10,135 bases of DNA from positions 1-10,135 of the forward strand of contig JAIBJH010000076.1 in assembly GCA_020029455.1 (NCBI GenBank), read 5' to 3'. The stretch's first letter is position 1, and each line of letters begins with the position of its first letter. Positions 1-6,381 of this stretch are shown here, piece after piece. Origin of the DNA: Hyphomicrobiales bacterium (lineage in GTDB: Bacteria > Pseudomonadota > Alphaproteobacteria > Rhizobiales > Aestuariivirgaceae). The translations under genes were made by a program, and so were the position numbers. The notes under the pieces were generated by a model. That model saw nothing but the letters and a program-made list of their open reading frames with translations, was not told where the DNA came from and made no database searches.

Positions 1-881
1 GTCAGGTTGTGGAACTCGGTCTTGCCGGAATCCTTCATGGCCTGCAGGGCCTTGTCGTTCTCTTCCTGGGCTATGGAGTTGGCGTAGTCGGTTGCCTCGG
101 CCATGGCTTTTTCAAGCTGTGTGCGGATGTCAGCCGGAAGTCCTTCCCAGAAGGTCTTGTTCACGATCACGGCATAGCCGAGATAGCCATGGTTGGAGAT
201 CGTGGCGTGTTTCTGCACTTCGTGCATTTTCTGGGTGTACATGTTGGAAGGCGGATTTTCCGTCCCGTCAACAACGCCGGTCTGCAGAGCCTGGTAGACT
301 TCCGAGAAGGCCATCACCTGGGGCACCGCGCCAAGAGCCTTCATCTCAGCTTCCAGAACTTTGGATGACTGGATGCGCATTTTTAGACCCAGGAAATCGT
401 CGGGGGTTTTCAACGGTGAATTGGCGCTCATGATCTTGAAGCCATTGTCCCAGAAGGCCAGCCCCAGGATGCCCTTGTCTTCAAGCTTCGCGAGAAGGCC
501 CTTGCCGACATCTCCCTTGGTGACCTTGTAGAGCGCGTCCTTTGTCGGGAACATGAAGGGCAGATCGAATGCTTCAAATTCTTTGGCGCCGAGCGGGCCA
601 AACTTGGCCAAGGATGGCGCCAGCATCTGTACGGCGCCAAGCTGCAGGGCTTCGAGCTCTTCCTTGTCCTTGTAGAGCTGGCTATTGGGATAGACCTCGA
701 TGGCAACTTTGCCTTCAGTGTATTTCTCGGCGAGTTCCTTGAACTTGTCGGCTGCTTTGCCCTTGGGCGTGCCCGGCGCCACGACGTGGCTGAACTTGAT
801 GGTAAAATCTGCGGCCAGTGTTGGGGCAGCCGTCAGGGCCAACGCCAGCAGTGCGCTGGCGATCAGTTTGCGCTTGTTCAT
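1..881 (-). CDS. dctP: TRAP transporter solute-binding protein DctP (3' end cut by window edge)
   Basis: Periplasmic substrate-binding protein of a tripartite ATP-independent (TRAP) transporter, probably for C4-dicarboxylates (malate, succinate, fumarate). The reading frame is open from ATG at 881 to the left edge, giving 293 residues of a family usually about 330 long, so only the C-terminus is missing. A signal peptide is clear: MNKRK, a hydrophobic stretch at residues 6-19, and a likely cleavage near residues 23-24 (TLA/AD). Family hallmarks are FSHVVAPGTPKG (30-41), LPFMFP (107-112), GLKMRIQSS (165-173), where R169 is the expected carboxylate-binding arginine, and the QTGVVDGTENP signature (200-210). 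A strong Shine-Dalgarno GGGAGG (887-892) lies 5 nt before the ATG. The gene is divergent from dctS-dctR, as in Rhodobacter capsulatus. dctQ and dctM should lie beyond the left edge. The TRAP family assignment is sure; the C4-dicarboxylate substrate is inferred mainly from the neighbours. Confidence 0.93.
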   Translation of the reverse strand, partial: MNKRKLIASALLALALTAAPTLAADFTIKFSHVVAPGTPKGKAADKFKELAEKYTEGKVAIEVYPNSQLYKDKEELEALQLGAVQMLAPSLAKFGPLGAKEFEAFDLPFMFPTKDALYKVTKGDVGKGLLAKLEDKGILGLAFWDNGFKIMSANSPLKTPDDFLGLKMRIQSSKVLEAEMKALGAVPQVMAFSEVYQALQTGVVDGTENPPSNMYTQKMHEVQKHATISNHGYLGYAVIVNKTFWEGLPADIRTQLEKAMAEATDYANSIAQEENDKALQAMKDSGKTEFHNL

Positions 882-912
882 GCGTTCCTCCCGCTTTTAT
901 GAACTGACGCGC

Positions 913-940
913 AACATAGTCGTGCTGCGGGTGAGTGCAA
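913..940 (-). promoter_or_regulatory. Candidate sigma-70 promoter of dctP
   Basis: Read on the minus strand, a -35-like TTGCAC (940-935) is followed after 16 nt by a -10-like TATGTT (918-913). This predicts a start of transcription near 906 and a leader of about 25 nt before the dctP ATG. The -35 matches four of six consensus bases (TTGACA) and the -10 four of six (TATAAT). This is a moderate match found by eye, typical of a promoter that needs an activator. Confidence 0.4.
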
Positions 941-950
941 TTGTGGGAAA

Positions 951-960
951 CCACTAGTGG
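951..960. promoter_or_regulatory. Perfect 10-bp palindrome, candidate DctR operator
   Basis: CCACTAGTGG equals its own reverse complement. A further GTGG at 943-946 also pairs with the CCAC half, so GTGG-CCAC-GTGG half-sites alternate over 943-960. The palindrome centre (955.5) lies about 50 bp upstream of the predicted dctP transcription start, just beyond the -35 box, where a class II-like activator would bind. That it binds DctR is inference from position only. Confidence 0.4.
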
Positions 961-1001
961 GGCAGGACCCGGGCCATGCTAAGGACTGGCGCGGGACCAA
1001 C

Positions 1002-2978
1002 ATGCCACTTCGCTTCAGTTCAAAGGATATTTTAAAGAAGCCAGCCGGATTACCCCTGTCGTCGGCAGGTTGGCTTGGCGTTACTGCGCTCGGCGTCATC
1101 CTGCTGCTTGTCGGTGCGGGGTTTGTGCTGGCCATCAGAACAGAAAGGGCGGAACGGCAAGCCCAACTCATTAGTGATGCCCTTTGGGTGGAGCAGACCC
1201 TGCACTTTGTCATTGAAAACGGCACCCAGGAAATCGACCGCCTTGCTGCAGATATTCGCAGTGGTCTGCCGGCGAGCAGCGTGGCGGATCAACTGGGCGT
1301 CATCCGGCGATTGCACCCGGAAATGGCGAGGCTCGTGTATATCGATGGGCAGCAAGGCCAAACGATCTCAGAGCCTGCCACCGCCAATCCGGTTGCTCAC
1401 GCAGCGTTGGATGTGGACGTTGTTGCCGCTGCATTCAAGCTCGGGGAAGGGCAATTTGGCCCCGTCTATCGCGAAGGGATGGACAATTGGCGATTCGACT
1501 TTGTCCAGCCGGTAGCGGATGGCAGGAACCAATCACTGATTGTCGCCAGCTTTGATGCATCCGACCTTCTTTCCAATCATATTCCATGGTGGGTGACGCG
1601 CAAAAACCAGATTGCCATCCGGGATTCCAATAGCCGGACCATCGCGTCTAAATCCGCCGTCAGTGAGGGGCTGGACGGCAGCAGCCACATCATTCCCTTC
1701 GAGCCTCCGGGCCAGGGCCTTTCGCTTATCGTCATGCCATACAGGGCGCCGGTGCGCTGGCTCTCCTGGGCGCTGCCGGGAATGATTGCCCTCCTTGCCA
1801 GCATTGTCGGCGCGAGCCTTCTATTCCTGCAACGAAGTGTGCGGCGCAGACAGACCGCCGAAGAGCGACTGCGCTCGGAAAGCGCCTTTCGCCGTTCCAT
1901 GGAAGACTCACTCACCATCGGCATGCGGGCCCGCGACCGCGACGGCCGCATCATCTATGCCAACCAAGCTTTCTGCGACATGGTCGGCTGGCCGCGTGAA
2001 GAGCTCATCGGCCGTGCTCCACCCATGCCTTATTGGGACAAGGATCATCTGGAGGAAACGGTTGCACGCCACGATTCAATCCTGGCCGGAGACGTGCCCA
2101 AGGAAGGATTTGAAATCAGGTTCCGGCACCGCAATGGCGAGGCCTTTGATGCACTGATCTATGAGGCGCCCTTGCTTGACGCGGGCGGCAAGCACATTGG
2201 GTGGATGGCCTCCATCCTCGATGTCACGGAACGCAAGCGCATGGGAGAGCTGTCGAAGACTCAGGCCGATGAGCTGGCGCGCACGGCGCGGCTGGTATCG
2301 GTGGGTGAGATGGCCTCCACGCTTGCTCACGAAATCAATCAGCCGCTCACCGCCATCTCGACTTATGCTTCGGGTCTTTCCGGACGCCTTGAGCGCGGCA
2401 GAGTTCCCGTTGCAGAGGTGCGCGGCATTTTGGACAAGCTTTCCACCCAAGCGCGCCGGGCCGGGGGCATCATCCATCATCTCAGGGAGTTTACGCGCCG
2501 CTCCACGCCGCGCCTTTCCGTGGCGGACATGCGGGACATCGTGCGCCGCACGGTCGGGTTTCTCGATGCCGATCTGGCGCGCAACGGGGTTTCGGTCGCC
2601 ACGCACCTGACGGATGACGGTTGTCCTGTGAGAGGAGATGAGGTGCTGCTGGAACAAGTGATCCTCAATCTCCTGCGCAATGCGGCGGAAGCGGTGCGGG
2701 GCCTGCCCAAATCTCAAAGCACAATTGAGCTTCATGTCACTGCATCTGCGGAACAGGTCAAGGTGTCCATACGCGATTTTGGTCCCGGCGTGCCGACGGA
2801 CATGCGCGAGCGGCTGTTCGTGCCGTTTGCCACATCAAAAGGAGACGGCATGGGCATGGGCCTCAATATCTGTAGGTCCATCGTCGAACTGCATCGCGGG
2901 CGCATTTGGCAAGAGGACGCGGAACCGGGGTGCTTTTTCCATGTCAGCATTCCCCTGGCTACGGGTGAGACGCAGTGA
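1002..2978 (+). CDS. dctS: C4-dicarboxylate sensor histidine kinase DctS
   Basis: Inner-membrane sensor kinase, the likely partner of DctR. Counting from ATG 1002 (658 residues), a membrane segment at about 24-45 is followed by a periplasmic sensing domain of about 205 residues, probably PDC/Cache-like as in DctB/DctS. A second membrane segment lies at about 253-275, a PAS domain at about 291-415 ending in the usual DVTERKR, then the kinase core. The H-box AHEINQPL has the phospho-accepting H443. The N-box NLLRNAAEAV has N556 and N560. The G1 box DFGPGVP starts at D592, and the GMGMGL G2 box follows. These sequences match the DctB/FixL-like HisKA class. A GTG at 957 is in frame and would add 15 residues, but it lies inside the 10-bp palindrome, so I prefer ATG 1002; neither start has a strong ribosome site. 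The stop overlaps the dctR start by 4 bp. The ligand is inferred from the context. Confidence 0.9.
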   Translation: MPLRFSSKDILKKPAGLPLSSAGWLGVTALGVILLLVGAGFVLAIRTERAERQAQLISDALWVEQTLHFVIENGTQEIDRLAADIRSGLPASSVADQLGVIRRLHPEMARLVYIDGQQGQTISEPATANPVAHAALDVDVVAAAFKLGEGQFGPVYREGMDNWRFDFVQPVADGRNQSLIVASFDASDLLSNHIPWWVTRKNQIAIRDSNSRTIASKSAVSEGLDGSSHIIPFEPPGQGLSLIVMPYRAPVRWLSWALPGMIALLASIVGASLLFLQRSVRRRQTAEERLRSESAFRRSMEDSLTIGMRARDRDGRIIYANQAFCDMVGWPREELIGRAPPMPYWDKDHLEETVARHDSILAGDVPKEGFEIRFRHRNGEAFDALIYEAPLLDAGGKHIGWMASILDVTERKRMGELSKTQADELARTARLVSVGEMASTLAHEINQPLTAISTYASGLSGRLERGRVPVAEVRGILDKLSTQARRAGGIIHHLREFTRRSTPRLSVADMRDIVRRTVGFLDADLARNGVSVATHLTDDGCPVRGDEVLLEQVILNLLRNAAEAVRGLPKSQSTIELHVTASAEQVKVSIRDFGPGVPTDMRERLFVPFATSKGDGMGMGLNICRSIVELHRGRIWQEDAEPGCFFHVSIPLATGETQ

Positions 2979-3559
2979 AACAGGTGCATGTGGTTGACGA
3001 CGATGAGGCTGTCCGCGATGCCCTGACCTATTTGCTGGTGGGAGAGGGGTTCACGGTGACGAGCTATGAAAGCGCCGAGGCATTTATCGAGGCCGGCAAG
3101 CCGAATGACGGCGTTATCGTGCTTGATGTGCGCATGACGGGCATGTCTGGTATCGAGCTATTCCATGAATTGTTGAAGACGCCGCCGGTTCCACCGGTCG
3201 TATTTCTGACAGGCCATGGTGATGTGCCGTTGGCGGTAGAGGCCATGAAATCAGGCGCTTTTGATTTTCATGAGAAACCCTTTGATGAGACGTGCTTTCT
3301 TGCGACTGTGCGGCGCGGGCTTGAGACCTGGGAACGGGAGAAGCCGCGCCAGCAGAGCCGAGCGAAGCTCGATGAACGCATAGGCACACTATCAGAGCGT
3401 GAAAGGCAAGTGATGGAACAAATGGTTGCGGGACAGGCGAACAAGCAAATAGCACATGCCCTCGGCATCACGGTGCGCACCGTTGAAGTCCATCGCGCCA
3501 ATGTTTTGCGGAAACTCGGCTATCGCTCCGCTATCAATCTTTTGCGTGATCTTCAGTAG
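2975..3559 (+). CDS. dctR: C4-dicarboxylate response regulator DctR (FixJ/NarL type)
   Basis: Two-domain transcriptional regulator of 194 residues, the usual length for the FixJ class. The receiver domain (about 1-115) has the acidic pocket D8-D9-D10, phosphoacceptor D51 in VLDVRM, T79 in FLTGHGD and K101 in EKPFD, so it is complete and should accept phosphate from DctS. A linker follows, then a LuxR-type helix-turn-helix (about 139-194) with LSERERQV, NKQIAHALGI and the recognition-helix motif VRTVEVHRANVLRKL. It starts with GTG in a GTGA overlap with the dctS stop, preceded by GGTGAG at 2964-2969, so translation is probably coupled. The FixJ-like output domain, rather than an NtrC AAA+ domain, matches Rhodobacter capsulatus DctR and differs from rhizobial DctD. 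The likely target is the divergent dctP promoter (inference). Confidence 0.9.
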   Translation: MKQVHVVDDDEAVRDALTYLLVGEGFTVTSYESAEAFIEAGKPNDGVIVLDVRMTGMSGIELFHELLKTPPVPPVVFLTGHGDVPLAVEAMKSGAFDFHEKPFDETCFLATVRRGLETWEREKPRQQSRAKLDERIGTLSERERQVMEQMVAGQANKQIAHALGITVRTVEVHRANVLRKLGYRSAINLLRDLQ

Positions 3560-3574
3560 GGCTATTCAACTTTG

Positions 3575-5860
3575 ATGAAAACATCTCTTTCGCAAGACCT
3601 GCAATCCGGCGCCTTGATCTATCATGAAGGCGGCCGCCCCGGAAAACTCGAGATCCGGGCAACCAAGCCGCTCGCCAACCAGCGGGATTTGGCTCTGGCC
3701 TATTCGCCGGGGGTTGCTGCCGTTTCGGAAGCCATCCATGCCGATCCTGCACTGGCGGCAAAGTATACCGCTCGCGCGAATCTGGTGGCGGTTGTTTCAA
3801 ACGGCACTGCCGTTTTAGGTCTCGGCAATATCGGACCCCTTGCGGCAAAGCCCGTAATGGAGGGCAAGGCAGTCCTCTTCAAGAAATTTGCCGACATCGA
3901 TGTGTTCGACCTCGAATTTGCCGAGACCGATGTGGACCGTTTGGTGAATGCCATCGCCGCCCTTGAGCCGACTTTCGGCGGCATCAACCTCGAAGATATC
4001 AAAGCTCCCGAATGTTTCGAGATCGAACAGAAGCTGCGCGAGCGGATGAATATACCCGTCTTCCACGACGATCAGCATGGCACCGCTGTGATCGTTGGGG
4101 CCGCAGTGACCAATGCCTTGCGGATCGCGGGGAAAGATATCGCAACAGTCAAGATCGCCGCCTCCGGCGCAGGTGCCGCGGCGCTGGCTTGCCTCAATCA
4201 GTTGCTCAGTCTCGGGGCAAGGCGCGAGAACATCTGGGTCAGCGACATTGAAGGCGTCGTTTATGAAGGGCGAAAAGCCCTGATGGATCCGTGGAAGGCA
4301 GCGTTTGCCCAAAAGACGGATAAGGGCAGCCTTGCCGAGATTGTTCCGGGAGCGGACATCTTCCTCGGCCTGTCAGCCGGCAATGTGCTCAAGGTGGACA
4401 TGCTGAAGCACATGGCGCGCGATCCGTTGATCCTGGCGCTCGCCAACCCGACACCAGAGATTGATCCGCAAGAGGCAGTGGCGGCGCGCCCTGATGCCAT
4501 GGTCTGCACCGGCCGGTCTGACTTTCCCAACCAGGTCAATAATGTCTTGTGCTTTCCCTATATCTTCCGCGGTGCGTTGGATGTGGGTGCGCGCACCATC
4601 AATGAAGAGATGAAGAAGGCAGCGGTCGAAGCCATTGCGGCGCTGGCCCGTGAAGCACCGTCAGATGTGGCGGCTCGTGCCTATGGCAATGAGGTGAGGC
4701 TCTTCGGCAGCGCCTCGCTGATCCCCACGCCTTTCGATCCACGGCTCATCCTTTGGGTGGCGCCCGCTGTTGCCGAAGCGGCCATGAGATCCGGCGTGGC
4801 AGAACGCCCTCTGGCGGACATCAATGCATACCGGGAGTCCCTGCAGCGTTTTGTCTATCGCTCCGGCTTCATGATGCGCAATATCTTTGCGGCGGCGAAA
4901 AAGGTGCCGGCGCGTGTGATTTACGCGGATGGAGAGGATGAGCGGGTGTTGCGCGCCGTTCAGGTTGTCCTGGAAGAAGGGATAGCCAAGCCCATCATCG
5001 TGGGACGCCCGGCCGTGGTTGAAAACCGCGTTGCAAGACATGGACTTTCGATCCAGCCCGGAAAGGACTTCGAGATCGTCAACCCAGAGGATGACCCGCG
5101 TTACAAAGATTATGTGGCAACACTGGTGGAAGTGGCGGGCCGCCGCGGCATCACGCCGGATGCAGCTCGCACCATGGTGCGCACATCTTCCACGGTGATT
5201 GCGGCTCTGGCCGTGAGACGTGGCGATGCCGATGCCATGATCTGCGGGCTTGAAGGTCGCTTCCGCTCCAAGCTCCGGGTTGTTGAAGATGTGATCGGGC
5301 TCGCGGACGGCGTGAAGCAAATGGCCGCCATGAGCCTTCTTATCACACCGCGGGGGGCAATCTTTTTGGCCGATACCCACATCCAGCCGGAACCCACCGC
5401 CGAAGCGCTGGCCGATGCGGTTGAGCTTTGTGTCCGCCACATGACGCGCTTCGGCACCACTGCAAGAGTTGCCTTGGTGTCGCATTCCGACTTTGGAGAA
5501 TTTAATACGGCGTCATCTGTCAAGATGCGCGCTGCCGTGGACATTGTCAGAAAGCGTGTGCCGCAATTGATGGTTGATGGCGAGATGCAAGCAGACACGG
5601 CACTGTTGAGCGCCATCCGCGAAAAGAGGCTACCCAATTCTGGCCTGACGGAAGACGCCAACTTGCTTGTCTTTCCTGACTTATCGTCGGCTAACGTCGC
5701 CTATCAGATGATCAAGGTATTTGGAGATGCGCTGCCGGTCGGGCCGATTCTACTTGGCACGCGCCAGCCTGCCCATATTCTTACCGGATCAGTCACGTCG
5801 CGCGGCGTAGTCAACATGACGGCCATTGCGGTCGCCGAGGCAGGTGCTGACAGGTTCTAG
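3575..5860 (+). CDS. maeB: Malic enzyme with C-terminal phosphotransacetylase-like domain (MaeB type)
   Basis: Cytoplasmic enzyme that oxidatively decarboxylates malate to pyruvate and CO2, making NAD(P)H. With 761 residues it has the length of the large bacterial MaeB/DME/TME enzymes. The malic domain has AYSPGVA (42-48, with Y43), a probable catalytic lysine in EGKAVLFKKFADID (K98), metal-binding acids in LEDIKAPE (E140/D141) and in FHDDQHGTA (D165/D166). The nucleotide-binding domain has GAGAAALA (about 198-205). From about residue 426 (FVYRSGFMMRNIF) to the end lies a phosphotransacetylase-like domain, which in characterised homologues has no transacetylase activity but acts in oligomerisation and acetyl-CoA regulation. 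NAD versus NADP preference cannot be read. A TTG at 3572 directly precedes the ATG and sits at better spacing from AGGG (3558-3561), so it could be used. The gap to dctR is only 15 bp, which suggests one dctS-dctR-maeB operon. Confidence 0.95.
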   Translation: MKTSLSQDLQSGALIYHEGGRPGKLEIRATKPLANQRDLALAYSPGVAAVSEAIHADPALAAKYTARANLVAVVSNGTAVLGLGNIGPLAAKPVMEGKAVLFKKFADIDVFDLEFAETDVDRLVNAIAALEPTFGGINLEDIKAPECFEIEQKLRERMNIPVFHDDQHGTAVIVGAAVTNALRIAGKDIATVKIAASGAGAAALACLNQLLSLGARRENIWVSDIEGVVYEGRKALMDPWKAAFAQKTDKGSLAEIVPGADIFLGLSAGNVLKVDMLKHMARDPLILALANPTPEIDPQEAVAARPDAMVCTGRSDFPNQVNNVLCFPYIFRGALDVGARTINEEMKKAAVEAIAALAREAPSDVAARAYGNEVRLFGSASLIPTPFDPRLILWVAPAVAEAAMRSGVAERPLADINAYRESLQRFVYRSGFMMRNIFAAAKKVPARVIYADGEDERVLRAVQVVLEEGIAKPIIVGRPAVVENRVARHGLSIQPGKDFEIVNPEDDPRYKDYVATLVEVAGRRGITPDAARTMVRTSSTVIAALAVRRGDADAMICGLEGRFRSKLRVVEDVIGLADGVKQMAAMSLLITPRGAIFLADTHIQPEPTAEALADAVELCVRHMTRFGTTARVALVSHSDFGEFNTASSVKMRAAVDIVRKRVPQLMVDGEMQADTALLSAIREKRLPNSGLTEDANLLVFPDLSSANVAYQMIKVFGDALPVGPILLGTRQPAHILTGSVTSRGVVNMTAIAVAEAGADRF
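5857..5860. other. Shared CTAG: overlapping stop codons of convergent maeB and hyfI
   Basis: Read on the plus strand, TAG at 5858-5860 ends maeB. Read on the minus strand, TAG at 5859-5857 ends the hyfI-like gene. The palindromic tetranucleotide CTAG thus serves both genes, which overlap tail to tail by 4 bp. No space remains for a separate terminator, and I saw no hairpin plus T-run on either side. Confidence 0.95.
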
Positions 5861-6375
5861 CCTTCTGCATGAGCAACGAGTGCAAGCAGTCCCTTAAGGA
5901 TGTCGAGCGGTGGCGGCGGGCAGCCGGGAATATGCAAATCAACCGGTATGATGTCTTTGACTGCGCCAGCGCAAGCGTAGCTGCCGGCGAACACGCTGCA
6001 ATTGAAGGCACAATCACCTAGGGCGACAACCCATTTCGGTGACGGGGTTGCAGCGTAAGTTCGTTCAAGTGCCTCGCGCATGTTCCAAGTGACCGGACCT
6101 GTCACCAACAACACATCGGCATGGCGGGGTGAGGCCACAAATTTCAGGCCAAAGCGTTCAATGTCATAGACCGGATTGTTGATGGCATGGATTTCCAGTT
6201 CACAACCATTGCAGGACCCGGCGTCAACCTCGCGGATCGCCAGAGAGCGGCCGAGCCGCCGTTGCGCCTGTGCTCCCAGTTCCTCGGCAAGTTCGGCCAT
6301 GGCCGCCTCGCCGGGCTTTGGCGGAGCGATGACCGCAGACCCCTGGAGCAATGATCGTAACAGAAGCGAGCGCAT
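5857..6375 (-). CDS. hyfI: HyfI/HycG/NuoB-like iron-sulfur small subunit
   Basis: Small electron-transfer subunit of a complex-I/group-4-hydrogenase-like membrane complex, expected on the cytoplasmic side against the HyfG-like subunit. It has 172 residues. The proximal [4Fe-4S] site looks complete: C55 and C58 in GSCNGCELE, C122 in GDCAFNC and C152 in PGCPPPP. The CxxC first pair is typical of hydrogenase small subunits, whereas NuoB itself has adjacent cysteines. Two further cysteines, C126 and C135, lie between the third and fourth ligands. IVPVD-like IIPVDLHIPGCPP is the family's C-terminal signature. It is the last gene of the operon, begins 6 nt after the hyfG stop and has only a weak ribosome site, so coupled translation is likely. 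The family assignment is firm; calling it HyfI rather than HycG or Ehr small subunit is by synteny. Confidence 0.9.
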   Translation of the reverse strand: MRSLLLRSLLQGSAVIAPPKPGEAAMAELAEELGAQAQRRLGRSLAIREVDAGSCNGCELEIHAINNPVYDIERFGLKFVASPRHADVLLVTGPVTWNMREALERTYAATPSPKWVVALGDCAFNCSVFAGSYACAGAVKDIIPVDLHIPGCPPPPLDILKGLLALVAHAEG

Positions 6376-6381
6376 GACGGC

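Larger units (their letters stand above)
882..1001. promoter_or_regulatory. Divergent dctP / dctS intergenic region
   Basis: This is the only sizeable non-coding gap in the window. It separates the minus-strand dctP from the plus-strand dctS-dctR-maeB and must hold the promoters for both directions, since no other gap lies upstream of either unit. I see a candidate sigma-70 promoter for dctP (913-940), a perfect palindrome (951-960) and the dctP ribosome binding site (887-892). I see no convincing promoter for dctS, and no sigma-54 -24/-12 element. The latter agrees with a FixJ-type rather than NtrC-type regulator. The gap would shrink to 75 bp if dctS began at the GTG at 957. Confidence 0.75.

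Noticed and set aside
9..368. Plus-strand open frames at the left edge (9-368 and 92-433)
   Set aside because: They are antisense to dctP, whose signal peptide and TRAP signature motifs are read continuously on the minus strand to the edge.
882..1001. Sigma-54 promoter for dctP, as in rhizobial dctA
   Set aside because: No TGGC-N8-TGC-like -24/-12 pair was found on either strand of the gap, and the regulator is FixJ-type without an AAA+ domain.
2076..2735. Minus-strand open frame of 219 codons within dctS
   Set aside because: Antisense to the PAS and kinase core of DctS, whose motifs are unmistakable on the plus strand.
4661..5485. Minus-strand open frame of 274 codons within maeB
   Set aside because: Antisense to the phosphotransacetylase-like part of maeB; no recognisable domain, a composition-driven shadow.
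5840..5940. Bidirectional terminator between maeB and hyfI
   Set aside because: The genes overlap by 4 bp, and I saw no stable GC-rich hairpin followed by a T-run on either strand.
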